Part shown: piece by piece, positions 44,961-53,844 of the stretch
How the letters are laid out: each line of letters begins with the position of its first letter
Numbering within the stretch: the first letter of the stretch is position 1
Assembly: GCA_039808885.1 (NCBI GenBank)
Contig: JBDHTX010000006.1
Location: 118,395-182,394, forward strand
DNA: 64,000 nt
DNA from: Dongia_A sp039808885
Lineage (GTDB): Bacteria > Pseudomonadota > Alphaproteobacteria > Dongiales > Dongiaceae
Direction of reading: 5' to 3'
Notes under the pieces: generated by a model
Seen by the model: only the letters and a program-made list of their open reading frames with translations
The model's database searches: none
Told to the model about the DNA's origin: nothing
Position numbers and translations under genes: made by a program

Positions 44961-46214
44961 ATGAAACAGCATTATTCGATCTTCACCCTGGTCCGTAACG
45001 CCCTCAATTACCACGAGGACTGGACCGAAGCGTGGCGCAGCCCGGACCCGCGCCCGTCCTACGACGTCATCATCATCGGCGGTGGCGGCCATGGCCTGGC
45101 CACGGCCTATTACCTGGCCAAGGAGCACGGCATCACCAACGTGGCGGTGCTGGAAAAGGGCTGGCTGGGCGGCGGCAATACCGGGCGCAACACCACCATC
45201 GTCCGCTCGAACTACCTGTGGGACGAATCCGCGCATCTCTACGAGCATTCGCTGAAGCTGTGGGAAGGCCTGTCGCAGGATCTGAACTACAACGTGATGT
45301 TCAGCCAGCGCGGGCTGCTCTCCACCGCGCACACCGTCCACGACATGCAGGCGCTGCGCCGGCGCGTTTATGCCATCCAGCTGAACGGCATCGACAGCGA
45401 GATCCTGACCCGCGAGCAGGTGGCGGCCTATTGCCCGATCCTCGATTGCTCGCCCAACGCGCGCTATCCGGTTTTCGGCGCCAGCCTGCAGCGCCGCGGC
45501 GGCGTTGCCCGCCATGACGCCGTCGCCTGGGGCTATGCCCGCGGCGCCGACGCCCGCGGCGTCGACATCATCCAGAACTGCGAAGTGACCGGCTTCAAGA
45601 TCGAAGGCGGCAAGGTCGTCGGCGTCGAGACCACGCGCGGCTCGATCGGCGCCAAGAAGGTCGGCATCGTCGTCGCCGGCCATTCCGGCGTGCTGGCCGG
45701 GATGGCGGGCTTCCGCCTGCCGGTGGAGAGCCACCCGCTGCAGGCCATGGTCTCCGAGCCGATCAAGCCGGTGCTCGATTGCGTGGTCATGTCCGGCCAG
45801 GTGCACGTCTATGTCAGCCAGTCCGACAAGGGCGAGCTGGTCTTCGGCGCCGGCATCGACAGTTTCAATTCGTATGCGCAGGTCGGCAGCCCGCCGGTTG
45901 TCGAGAACATGCTGAACGCGCTGATCGAGCTGTTCCCGATGTTCTCGCGGCTGCGCTTCCTGCGGCAATGGGGCGGCATCGTCGACACCTGCCCCGACGC
46001 CAGCCCGATCATCGGCAAGACCCCGGTCGAGAACCTGTTCCTGAATTGCGGCTGGGGCACCGGCGGCTTCAAGGCCACGCCGGGCTCGGGCCATGTCTTC
46101 GCCCACACCATCGCGACGGGAGAGCCGCACAAGCTGGCGCAGCCCTTCGCGCTGGAGCGTTTCACCACCGGTTACCTGATCGACGAGCACGGCGCCGCCG
46201 GCGTCGCCCACTGA
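44961..46214 (+). CDS. soxB: Sarcosine oxidase beta subunit, copy 2
   Basis: A 417-residue paralogue of the preceding gene, the same length and collinear throughout, including I-I-I-G-G-G-G-H-G-L-A, V-A-V-L-E-K-G-W-L-G-G-G-N-T-G-R-N-T-T and the C-terminal I-D-E-H-G-A-A-G-V-A-H. This copy lies 15 bases before soxD in the canonical soxBDAG order, so it is the likely partner for SoxDAG, with copy 1 as duplicate. Differences cluster at the N-terminus and around residues 120-170. It starts at the ATG at 44961. Confidence 0.93.
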   Translation: MKQHYSIFTLVRNALNYHEDWTEAWRSPDPRPSYDVIIIGGGGHGLATAYYLAKEHGITNVAVLEKGWLGGGNTGRNTTIVRSNYLWDESAHLYEHSLKLWEGLSQDLNYNVMFSQRGLLSTAHTVHDMQALRRRVYAIQLNGIDSEILTREQVAAYCPILDCSPNARYPVFGASLQRRGGVARHDAVAWGYARGADARGVDIIQNCEVTGFKIEGGKVVGVETTRGSIGAKKVGIVVAGHSGVLAGMAGFRLPVESHPLQAMVSEPIKPVLDCVVMSGQVHVYVSQSDKGELVFGAGIDSFNSYAQVGSPPVVENMLNALIELFPMFSRLRFLRQWGGIVDTCPDASPIIGKTPVENLFLNCGWGTGGFKATPGSGHVFAHTIATGEPHKLAQPFALERFTTGYLIDEHGAAGVAH

Positions 46215-46229
46215 TCCCGAGGCAATACG

Positions 46230-46523
46230 ATGTTGGTCATCCCCTGCCCTTACTGCGGTCCGCGCGACGAGCATGAGTTCTCCTATGCGCGCGAGGGGCA
46301 CATCGCCCGCCCGACGAATGCCGAGCAGATCTCGGACGCGGAATGGGCCCAGTACCTGTTCATGCGCAAGAACCCGAAGGGCGTGCACTACGAGCGCTGG
46401 ATGCATGCCAAGGGCTGCCGCCGCTATTTCAACGTGGCGCGCGATACGGTGACGCACGAAATCTACGCGGTCTACGAGATGGGCCAGCCCGCTCCTGAAG
46501 TGAAGAAGGAGTCCGGCCGATGA
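46230..46523 (+). CDS. soxD: Sarcosine oxidase delta subunit
   Basis: A 97-residue zinc-binding small subunit. The ligands C-P-Y-C (6-9) and the K-G-C-R-R-Y-F-N cysteine with the preceding histidines match SoxD. The N-terminus M-L-V-I-P-C-P-Y-C-G-P-R-D-E-H-E-F is typical. Its end overlaps the start of soxA by four bases. It is needed for assembly of the heterotetramer. Confidence 0.95.
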   Translation: MLVIPCPYCGPRDEHEFSYAREGHIARPTNAEQISDAEWAQYLFMRKNPKGVHYERWMHAKGCRRYFNVARDTVTHEIYAVYEMGQPAPEVKKESGR

Positions 46524-49500
46524 GCCAGCAGAACAATCGCCTCGGCGCCGGCGGCCGCATCGACCGCAGCAAGCCGCTGCGCTTCACCTTCGACGGCAAG
46601 AGCTACTACGGCTACCAGGGCGACACGCTGGCCTCGGCGCTGCTCGCCAACGGCGTGGTGCTGGTCGGCCGCAGCTTCAAGTATCACCGCCCGCGCGGCA
46701 TCCTTTCGGCCGGCGCCGAGGAGCCTAACGCGCTGATCCAGCTTGGCGTGGGCAACCGCACCGAGCCCAACCTGCGCGCGACGCAGATCGAGCTCTATGA
46801 CGGGCTGGTCGCGGAGAGCCAGAACCGCTGGCCCAGCCTGGCCAACGACCTGGGCGCGGTGAATTCGCTGTTCCACCGCTTCTTCCCGTCGGGCTTCTAC
46901 TACAAGACCTTCATGTGGCCGAAGAGCTTCTGGATGAAGTACGAGGTCGTCATCCGGCGCATGGCGGGCCTCGGCAAGGCGCCGACCGAGCCCGATCCGG
47001 ACCGCTACGACAAGCTCTACGCCCATTGCGACGCGCTGGTGGTCGGTAGCGGCCCGGCGGGCCTTGCCGCCGCTCTGGCCGCGGGCCGGGCCGGCGCGCG
47101 GGTCATCCTGGTCGACGAGCAGCAGGAATTCGGCGGTTCGCTGCTGAGCAACCGCCAGGCGGTGATCGATGGCAAGCCGGCGGCCGAATGGGTCGCCTCC
47201 GCGCTGGCCGAGCTCAAGGCGATGCCGGACGTGACGCTGCTGCCGCGCACCGTCGCCTTCGCCTATTACGACCACAACGCGGTCAGCTGCATGGAGCGGG
47301 TGACCGATCACCTCGCCCCCACCTCCCCCGAATTCGCCCGACAGCCGCGCCAGCGCCTGTGGCGCATCCGCGCCAAGGACGTGATCCTGGCCACCGGCGC
47401 CCTCGAGCGTCCGCTGGTCTATCTCGACAACGACCGGCCGGGCTGCATGCTGGCCTCCGCCGCGCAGACCTATGTCAATCGCTACGGCGCCATGCCGGGC
47501 AAGCGCGCGGTGGTCATGACCAACAACGACAGCGCCTATCAGGCGGCGCTGGACCTGGTCGATGCTGGCGTCGCGGTGCCCGCCATCGTCGACCTGCGCG
47601 AGAACCCGCAAGGCGAACTGGTCGCCGCCGCGAAACAGCGGGGCATCGATGTGCTGACCGGCCACGCGGTGATCCGGGTCACCGGGAAGCTGGCGGTCAG
47701 CGGCGTCGAAGTGGCGCCGCTCTCCGCCGACGGAAAGAGCATCAGCGGCACCGCGCGCAGCATCTCCTGCGACCTGGTGATGTCCTCCTCCGGCTGGCAG
47801 CCGACCGTGCATCTCTTCTCGCAGAGCCGCGGCAAGCTGCGCTGGGAACCGGAGATCCTCGCCTTCGTGCCCGACAAGCAGTTGCCGGGCCAGAACAGCC
47901 ATTCAATCGGCGCGGCGCGTGGCGTGTTCAGCACCGACGGCTGCCTGGCCGACGGCCATGCGGCCGGCGCGGAGTCCGCCCGGGCCGCCGGCGTCGACGG
48001 GTCGGCCGGATCGGCGCCGACGGCAGCCTCGGAGCCACAGGCAGGCCCGATGCGCGCCGTGTGGGTCGTGCCGTCGAGCGCGGCGGTCGGCCGCGAGGGC
48101 AAGCATTTCATCGACTACCAGAACGACGTGACCGCCGCCGACGTGATGCTGGCGCATCGCGAAGGCTACCGCTCGGTCGAGCACCTCAAGCGCTATACCA
48201 CGATGGGCATGGCGACCGACCAGGGCAAGACCAGCAACGTGAACGCGCTGGCCCTGATGGCGGAGCTGCGCGGCGTCACCGTGCCGGAAGTCGGCACGAC
48301 CACGTTCCGTCCGCCCTACACGCCGGTCACCATCGGCAGCTTCTCCGGCATCGACAAGGGCGACTTCCTCGACCCGATCCGCAAGACGCCGCTGCATTCC
48401 TGGCACGAGCAGCACGGCGCGCCGTTCGAGACGGTCGGCCAGTGGCACCGCGCCTGGTACTATCCGAAGCCCGGCGAGAGCATGCACGACGCGGTCAACC
48501 GCGAGGTCAAGGCGGTGCGCACCTCGGTCGGCATCGTCGACGCCTCCACGCTCGGCAAGATCGACATCCAGGGGCCGGACGCCGCCTGGTTCCTCAACAT
48601 GGTCTACACCAATGCCTGGTCCAAGCTGGAGCCCGGCAAGTGCCGCTACGGCTTCATGCTGGGCGAGGACGGCATGGTGATGGATGACGGCGTCACCAGC
48701 CGCATCGCCGAGAACCATTTCCATATGACCACCACGACCGGCGGCGCCGCGCGCGTGATGGCGTGGCTGGAGGACTGGCTGCAGTGCGAGTGGCTGGACA
48801 AGAAGGTGTATCTGACCAGCGTCACCGAGCAGTGGGCGGTGATCGGCATCAGCGGCCCGATGGCCCGCAAGCTGATGGGCGAAGTGGCCCCGCAGATGGC
48901 CCTCGACGACACCAGCTTCCCGCATCTTTCCTTCAAGGACGGTGTGGTGGCCGGCGTGGATTGCCGCGTCTACCGCATCACCTTCACCGGCGAGGCGACC
49001 TACGAGATCAACGTGGCGCCGTCCTACGCCATGCATGTGTGGCGAGCGCTGATGCAGGCGGGCGAGAAATACGGCATCACCCCCTACGGCACCGAGGCGA
49101 TGCACGTGCTGCGCGCCGAGAAGGGCTTCGTCATCATCGGCCAGGAGACCGACGGCACCACCACGCCGCAGGACCTGGGCATGGACTGGATCGTCAGCAA
49201 GCAGAAGCCGGATTTCCTCGGCAAGCGCTCGCTGCAGCGCTCCGACACCAGGCGGCCGGACCGCAAGCACCTGGTCGGCCTGCTGACCGAGAATCCCAAC
49301 GAGGTGCTGCCCGAGGGCGCGCAGATCGTCGCCGAGCTCAAGGACAAGCCGCCGATGGAGATGATCGGCCACGTGACGTCGAGCTACTGGAGCCCGAATT
49401 GCGGCCGCTCCATCGCCATGGCGATGGTCAAGAACGGCCGCAACCGCCATGGCGAGACGGTCTATCTGCCCTACGAAGGCAAGGTGGTGCGCGCCAAGAT

Positions 49501-49549
49501 CGGCGAGCCCAAGTTCTTCGATCTGGAAGGAGCGCGGATCAATGGTTGA
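46520..49549 (+). CDS. soxA: Sarcosine oxidase alpha subunit
   Basis: A 1009-residue large subunit. Residues about 1-110 resemble a 2Fe-2S-type fold without cluster cysteines (F-T-F-D-G-K-S-Y-Y-G-Y-Q-G-D-T-L-A-S-A-L-L-A-N). The NAD-binding domain starts at D-A-L-V-V-G-S-G-P-A-G-L-A-A-A-L-A-A-G-R near 173-192, and the C-terminal third (about 620-1005) is a GcvT-like tetrahydrofolate-binding aminomethyltransferase domain. Length and order match known SoxA. It overlaps soxD and soxG. Confidence 0.96.
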   Translation: MSQQNNRLGAGGRIDRSKPLRFTFDGKSYYGYQGDTLASALLANGVVLVGRSFKYHRPRGILSAGAEEPNALIQLGVGNRTEPNLRATQIELYDGLVAESQNRWPSLANDLGAVNSLFHRFFPSGFYYKTFMWPKSFWMKYEVVIRRMAGLGKAPTEPDPDRYDKLYAHCDALVVGSGPAGLAAALAAGRAGARVILVDEQQEFGGSLLSNRQAVIDGKPAAEWVASALAELKAMPDVTLLPRTVAFAYYDHNAVSCMERVTDHLAPTSPEFARQPRQRLWRIRAKDVILATGALERPLVYLDNDRPGCMLASAAQTYVNRYGAMPGKRAVVMTNNDSAYQAALDLVDAGVAVPAIVDLRENPQGELVAAAKQRGIDVLTGHAVIRVTGKLAVSGVEVAPLSADGKSISGTARSISCDLVMSSSGWQPTVHLFSQSRGKLRWEPEILAFVPDKQLPGQNSHSIGAARGVFSTDGCLADGHAAGAESARAAGVDGSAGSAPTAASEPQAGPMRAVWVVPSSAAVGREGKHFIDYQNDVTAADVMLAHREGYRSVEHLKRYTTMGMATDQGKTSNVNALALMAELRGVTVPEVGTTTFRPPYTPVTIGSFSGIDKGDFLDPIRKTPLHSWHEQHGAPFETVGQWHRAWYYPKPGESMHDAVNREVKAVRTSVGIVDASTLGKIDIQGPDAAWFLNMVYTNAWSKLEPGKCRYGFMLGEDGMVMDDGVTSRIAENHFHMTTTTGGAARVMAWLEDWLQCEWLDKKVYLTSVTEQWAVIGISGPMARKLMGEVAPQMALDDTSFPHLSFKDGVVAGVDCRVYRITFTGEATYEINVAPSYAMHVWRALMQAGEKYGITPYGTEAMHVLRAEKGFVIIGQETDGTTTPQDLGMDWIVSKQKPDFLGKRSLQRSDTRRPDRKHLVGLLTENPNEVLPEGAQIVAELKDKPPMEMIGHVTSSYWSPNCGRSIAMAMVKNGRNRHGETVYLPYEGKVVRAKIGEPKFFDLEGARING

Positions 49550-50153
49550 GACCTATCAGCGCCGCAGCGCTCTGGCTCACATGGGCCTGGTCGGCCGCGC
49601 CGCCGCGGCCAACACCAGCCATGCCGGCGTGGTGATGTCGGAGGTCGCCCATCGGACCATCGTCAACATCCGGGGCAATGCGGCCGACCCGGCATTTGCC
49701 GCCGCCGTGCAGGCGGCGACGGGGGTCGAGTTGCCGAAGAAGACCAACACGGTCGCCAGCAACGGCGACCGCCAGATTCTCTGGCTTGGCCCCAACGAGT
49801 GGTGGGTGACCGCGAAGGACGGCGAAGCGGCGGGACTGGTCGAGGCCCTGCGCGGCGCATTCGCCGGCCAGCATGCCTCCGCCTGTGACGTCTCGGAATC
49901 GCGCGCCATCATCACCCTGAAGGGGCCCAAGGCGCGCGAGGTCCTGATGCGTGGCATCAGCCTGGACCTTCATCCGAAGGTGTTCGGAATCGGCCAATGC
50001 GCGCAGACCGGCCTGTCGCGTTGCAACGTGCTGCTGCACCAGGTCGGCGAAGGACCGCGCTTCGAGATCTACGTCCTGAAGAGCTTCTCCGACTATCTCT
50101 GGCGCTGGCTGGAGCAGATCGCCGGGGACTTCGATCTCGGGATCGAGGCGTAG
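49542..50153 (+). CDS. soxG: Sarcosine oxidase gamma subunit
   Basis: A 203-residue subunit with a GcvT-like fold fragment (W-L-G-P-N-E-W-W-V-T and S-R-A-I-I-T-L-K-G-P-K-A-R-E-V-L) as in other SoxG proteins. The ATG at 49542 overlaps the soxA stop by eight bases; the frame opens further upstream without support. Last gene of the operon; a family B palindromic repeat follows at 50168 and may end or protect the message. Confidence 0.93.
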   Translation: MVETYQRRSALAHMGLVGRAAAANTSHAGVVMSEVAHRTIVNIRGNAADPAFAAAVQAATGVELPKKTNTVASNGDRQILWLGPNEWWVTAKDGEAAGLVEALRGAFAGQHASACDVSESRAIITLKGPKAREVLMRGISLDLHPKVFGIGQCAQTGLSRCNVLLHQVGEGPRFEIYVLKSFSDYLWRWLEQIAGDFDLGIEA

Positions 50154-50167
50154 ACACGTTCCTCCGC

Positions 50168-50269
50168 CGTCATGGCAAGGCTTGGCCTTGCCATCCACGA
50201 GTTTCATTTGGCAGCTCCGAGCGGTCGCATTCAAAGTCGTGGATCCCAAGGCCAAGCCTTGGGATGACG
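50168..50269. repeat. Dispersed palindromic repeat, family B, copy 2
   Basis: It has the same ends and inner arms as the element at 37123-37225, with hairpins GGCAAGGC-ttg-GCCTTGCC and CCCAAGGC-caa-GCCTTGGG. Loop bases TTG and CAA are kept while stem bases differ and still pair. Confidence 0.85.
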
Positions 50270-50288
50270 AGCCCGCCAGAGACGGGGA

Positions 50289-50717
50289 TCAGCTCGCCAG
50301 TTGCGAGACCACTTCCTGCGAGTGGATCAGATCGCCGAGGGTGCTGCGCTTCAGGTTCTGCACCATCGCGCTCTCGGCCTCGCCCAGCAGGCGGTCCAGC
50401 AGCGGCCCGACGGCGCGGCCGATCGGGCATTTCGGATTGGCTTTCGCATGGCGCGAAAACAGCGGTTCGGATTCGACCGCCTGGTAGATCTCGTCGAGCC
50501 CGATCCGATCCGCCGGACGCGCGAGCACGAAGCCGCCGGTCGCCCCGGCCCGGGAATCCACCAGGCCGGCATTGCGCAGATCGCCCATCAGGCGGCGGAT
50601 CAGCACCGGATTGGTGCCGACCGACCCCGCGATATAGTCCGACGAAATCGGGCCGTCGGCGTTGGTCGCCAGCATCAGCAGCGTATGGATGGCAACGGCA
50701 AATCGGCTGTTCTGCAT
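50289..50717 (-). CDS. Rrf2-family transcriptional regulator
   Basis: A 142-residue winged-helix regulator: N-S-R-F-A-V-A-I-H-T-L-L-M-L-A at the start, a recognition region N-P-V-L-I-R-R-L-M-G-D-L-R-N-A-G-L-V and the wing G-A-T-G-G-F-V-L-A-R. Only one cysteine (C-P-I-G near 97) is present, so it cannot hold an IscR-type cluster alone and is closer to YwnA/NsrR-like members without cluster. Divergent from an EamA transporter gene, its likely target. Confidence 0.88.
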   Translation of the reverse strand: MQNSRFAVAIHTLLMLATNADGPISSDYIAGSVGTNPVLIRRLMGDLRNAGLVDSRAGATGGFVLARPADRIGLDEIYQAVESEPLFSRHAKANPKCPIGRAVGPLLDRLLGEAESAMVQNLKRSTLGDLIHSQEVVSQLAS

Positions 50718-50868
50718 GGTGGTCAGTCTGTCTCTGCGCGGCCCACACCCGGCGATGGGGTTGGTTGCAATTATGGGACCGCGGCGCCTGGCTTTCCAGT
50801 GCCGTCTTGCCGCTGTCCGGGCAATCGGCGAGGATGCGCTCCCCGCTCATTAACCCTGATTCCAGGCC

Positions 50869-51765
50869 GTGACAACGTCAGCATCCCACAAGGCTCGGTC
50901 CAAGCCGCTGGCCGCGTTCGCCCTCATGGCCGGGGCCATCCTGTGCTTCTGCCTGGTCGATGCGACCGCCAAGTGGATGACGGGCGGTTACGACGCCTGG
51001 CAGATCGTGCTGGTCAGCCGCTTCATCCCGATGGCCCTCGCCTGCCTGCTGGCCTTTCGTGAGACCGGCAATCCGCTCAACTTCTACACCCGCTTCCCCA
51101 AGGAGCAGGCCATTCGGGCGGCGCTGTCCGTGCCCATGGTGTGGTGCTTCTTCATCGGCCTGAAATCCATGGCGCTGGCCGAGGCCATCACCATCGCCTT
51201 CGTGGCGCCGCTCTTCATCATCATGTTGTCGCGGCCGTTGCTTGGCGAGCGCATCGGCGTGCGGCGCTGGTCGGCCGTCGTCATCGGCTTCGCCGGCGTG
51301 CTCGTCGCGCTGCGGCCCGGTTTCGGCGGGTCGACGACCGGGCAATTTCTGGTGCTGATCTCCGCCTTCTGCTACGCGCTGTCCATGGTGCTGGTGCGGC
51401 GCTTCTCCGGGCGCGAGCCGACGCACAACATCTATTTCTACGGCTCGATCGGCTCGCTTGTCGTCTCCGCCGCCTTGTCGGTCCCGGTCTGGGTGCCTCC
51501 CAGCCCCACCGATTGGGGGCTGTTGATGCTGGTCGGGTTCTGGGGCGCCATCGGCGGGTATGCGGTGATCCGCGCCTACCGCCTGGGCGAAGCCTCGATG
51601 CTGGCGCCGATCGAATACACCGCGCTCATCTGGTCGATGATCTTCGACCTGCTGCTGTTCCAGCTGACGCCGGTTCCCGCGGTGTTGATTGGCGCCGCCA
51701 TCATCATCGGCGCCAATCTCTACGTCGCGCATCGCGAGCATCAGCTGGGCAAGGCGGCCGAATGA
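50869..51765 (+). CDS. EamA (DMT) family transporter
   Basis: A 298-residue membrane protein starting at GTG, with about ten helices in two EamA repeats. The opening M-A-G-A-I-L-C-F-C-L-V-D-A-T-A-K-W and P-L-F-I-I-M-L-S-R-P-L-L-G-E-R at about 107-121 are typical of RhaT/YdcZ-like drug/metabolite exporters. The substrate is unknown. The 151-bp region shared with the Rrf2 gene may carry a common operator. Confidence 0.88.
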   Translation: MTTSASHKARSKPLAAFALMAGAILCFCLVDATAKWMTGGYDAWQIVLVSRFIPMALACLLAFRETGNPLNFYTRFPKEQAIRAALSVPMVWCFFIGLKSMALAEAITIAFVAPLFIIMLSRPLLGERIGVRRWSAVVIGFAGVLVALRPGFGGSTTGQFLVLISAFCYALSMVLVRRFSGREPTHNIYFYGSIGSLVVSAALSVPVWVPPSPTDWGLLMLVGFWGAIGGYAVIRAYRLGEASMLAPIEYTALIWSMIFDLLLFQLTPVPAVLIGAAIIIGANLYVAHREHQLGKAAE

Positions 51766-51965
51766 GGCTTGGATCAGTCGGGGCAACGACCGGAATTGGG
51801 CTCGCCGGCGCGACGCCTGCCCGCGCCGCTCCTCACGCGCTGACCTGCGACGAAATCCACGGCCTGCTCGCCGGCAAGGCCGTGCATGGCACCTGCGCCG
51901 GCCGGGCGAGCAGCTGCCGAAGTAGCCGTCAGAAAGCGACCTCGGTGCCGAGTCCCGGCAGGTGA
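51762..51965 (+). pseudogene. Remnant of a small secreted-protein gene
   Basis: A 67-codon frame begins at an ATG overlapping the transporter stop. After a weak signal-like start it reads A-L-T-C-D-E-I-H-G-L-L-A-G-K-A-V-H-G-T, which resembles the start of small alphaproteobacterial secreted proteins (L-T-x-x-E-I-x-x-L-L-A-G-N-T-x-x-G-T). It then degenerates into S/R-rich residues inside the 3' end of the carbonic anhydrase gene. It looks like a truncated gene; recognition rests on a short motif. Confidence 0.35.
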
Positions 51966-52588
51966 TAGATCGGCTCCAGGGCGTGCACGCCGTCGATGGT
52001 GAAACCGAGATCCTTCAGCAGCCCGTCGCCGATCGAATAGATCCAGCCATGCACGGCCAGCTCCTGCCCGTTCCGCCAGGCATTCTGCACGATGCTGGTG
52101 TGGCAGATGTTCAGCACCTGCTGGCGCACATTGATCTCGCACAGCATGTTGAGGCGCCGCTCCGGGTCGGTCTCGCGGTCGAGCGCCTCCTTGTTGACGG
52201 CGTAGACGTCCTTGATCTTGCGCAGCCAGTTGTCGATCAGGCCGAATTCCTGGCGATCCATCGCGGCGCGCACGCCGCCGCAGCCATAGTGCCCGCAGAC
52301 GATGATGTGCTTGACCTTCAATACATTGACCCCGAATTCCAGCACCGACATCAGGTTGATGTCGATGTTGTGGACCAGGTTGGCAATGTTGCGGTGGACG
52401 AACAACTCGCCCGGCGCCATGCCCATCAGCTCGTTGGCCGGCACCCGCGCGTCGGAGCAGCCGATCCATAGATATTCCGGGGTCTGTTGCGCCACTAGTC
52501 GGCTGAAGAACTCCGGGTCGCGGTCGGTCATGGATTTGGCCCATTTCCGGTTGCGCTCGAACAGGCTGGCGAGGCTCACATCTTCCAC
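51929..52588 (-). CDS. can: Beta-class carbonic anhydrase
   Basis: A 219-residue zinc enzyme interconverting CO2 and bicarbonate. Zinc and catalytic residues are visible: C-S-D-A-R-V-P (about 42-48) and C-G-H-Y-G-C-G-G-V (about 98-106). The N-terminal L-F-E-R-N-R-K-W-A is standard for E. coli Can relatives. The start chosen is a GTG at 52588 with GGAGG five bases before it; the frame opens at 52681 with an unrelated lead. Divergent from yciB. Confidence 0.93.
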   Translation of the reverse strand: MEDVSLASLFERNRKWAKSMTDRDPEFFSRLVAQQTPEYLWIGCSDARVPANELMGMAPGELFVHRNIANLVHNIDINLMSVLEFGVNVLKVKHIIVCGHYGCGGVRAAMDRQEFGLIDNWLRKIKDVYAVNKEALDRETDPERRLNMLCEINVRQQVLNICHTSIVQNAWRNGQELAVHGWIYSIGDGLLKDLGFTIDGVHALEPIYHLPGLGTEVAF

Positions 52589-52652
52589 AATTCCCTCCAA
52601 TCGGTAGGGTCGCCATCTTGCGTCCCCGCAGGTCAATCTATATTTGAAATGC

Positions 52653-53213
52653 ATGCAGAATAGCCAGCATCCCTGGGTCAAGCTCGCCGTCGAAATCGGC
52701 CCCTTGATCGTGTTTTTCGCGGCCTACAAATTCGGCGGGCTGATGGCCTCGACCGGCGCCGTCATGGTCGCCACCATCGTCGCGGCGGCGGTCAGCCACA
52801 TCGTCCTGCGCAAGATTCCGCCGATGCTCTGGGTCACCCTGGTGGTTGTGCTGGTTTTCGGCGGCCTGACCCTGATCACGGGCAAGGGCATGTTCTTCTA
52901 TATGAAGCCGACCATCGTCATGGCGCTGTTCTCGGCGATCCTGCTGGGCGGGCTGCTCGCCGGCCGCTCCCTGCTGAAGATGCTGATGAGTTCCGCCCTG
53001 GAGCTTGACGATGCCGGCTGGCGCAAGCTGACCCTGCGCTTCGGTCTCTTCTTCGCGACCATCGCGATCCTCAACGAGATCATCTGGCGCACCCAGCCGG
53101 AGGAAATCTGGATCGACTTCAAGGCCTTTGGCATCCTCGGCCTCAACGTGCTGTTCATGGTGAGCCAGATCCCGCTCATCATGCGGCACCAGGTCAAGGA
53201 ACCGGCCGAATAG
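52653..53213 (+). CDS. yciB: YciB/IspZ-family inner-membrane protein
   Basis: A 186-residue membrane protein with about five helices. Diagnostic stretches are L-A-V-E-I-G-P-L-I-V-F-F near the start, M-K-P-T-I-V-M-A-L-F-S (about 89-99), L-T-L-R-F-G-L-F-F and N-E-I-I-W-R (about 139-144). YciB contributes to envelope integrity and septation (ispZ in Shigella). The ATG at 52653 is preferred over the in-frame TTG at 52644. The gene is divergent from carbonic anhydrase. Confidence 0.92.
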   Translation: MQNSQHPWVKLAVEIGPLIVFFAAYKFGGLMASTGAVMVATIVAAAVSHIVLRKIPPMLWVTLVVVLVFGGLTLITGKGMFFYMKPTIVMALFSAILLGGLLAGRSLLKMLMSSALELDDAGWRKLTLRFGLFFATIAILNEIIWRTQPEEIWIDFKAFGILGLNVLFMVSQIPLIMRHQVKEPAE

Positions 53214-53219
53214 CGTAGT

Positions 53220-53729
53220 TCAAGGCCTGATCTCGACCGGGGTGCCATCGGCAACCAGGCGCCAGATTTCTTCGATCTCCGTGTCGGTGACCGCGACGCA
53301 GCCTCGTGTCCAGTCGCCTGGCGGCTGACCCGGGAGGACCCACCAGTTCGGGGTGCCGTGAATGAAGATGTCGCCGCCCGGCGATACGCCGCGCGCCGCG
53401 GCGGCGGCCCGATCCGCGGCGTTCGGATAGGAGATTTTCAGCGACCGGTGAAAGGCGCTGTCTGGATTGCGGCCGCTGATGACATAGGTGCCCTCGGGCG
53501 TCCGCCCGTCGCCTTCCTGCTGCTTGTGGCCGACCGGCGCCGATCCCAGGGCGATGCTGTAGCTCTTGATCGTCTCGCCGCCGGCCTGCAGGGACAAGCG
53601 CCGCGCACTCTTCTCGATCACGATGCGGTCGACCGCCATATCCGCCCGGGCGATGGCAAGGGCCGAAAGCGAGGCGGATATGACGAGCGCCAGGACGAGG
53701 CGTACGAGGACGCGAGGCATTCGCAACAA
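53220..53729 (-). CDS. L,D-transpeptidase (YkuD domain), secreted
   Basis: A 169-residue protein with a signal sequence (about 1-30, A-R-A cleavage) and a YkuD domain. The active-site pattern is present: I-F-I-H-G-T-P-N (His about 123) and W-T-R-G-C-V-A-V-T-D-T-E-I (Cys about 141). It should cross-link peptidoglycan through L,D bonds or attach proteins to it. M4 (53720) is an alternative start. It is convergent with yciB with a six-base gap. Confidence 0.9.
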   Translation of the reverse strand: MLRMPRVLVRLVLALVISASLSALAIARADMAVDRIVIEKSARRLSLQAGGETIKSYSIALGSAPVGHKQQEGDGRTPEGTYVISGRNPDSAFHRSLKISYPNAADRAAAAARGVSPGGDIFIHGTPNWWVLPGQPPGDWTRGCVAVTDTEIEEIWRLVADGTPVEIRP

Positions 53730-53810
53730 TTACCCGCCAATATGGCGGAAGCGAGGAAAACATTCGGCCGTACGGGGTATGGACCGGTGTGTCCCCGGAC
53801 GATACATTTT

Positions 53811-53833
53811 CCTAATTCGAGCGGCCAATTAGG
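53811..53833. promoter_or_regulatory. Inverted repeat before the PAS protein gene
   Basis: CCTAATT, nine bases, AATTAGG, ending 11 bases before the ATG at 53845. It could be an operator overlapping the start region; no regulator is suggested. Confidence 0.3.
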
Positions 53834-53844
53834 GGCTTAGTCGG

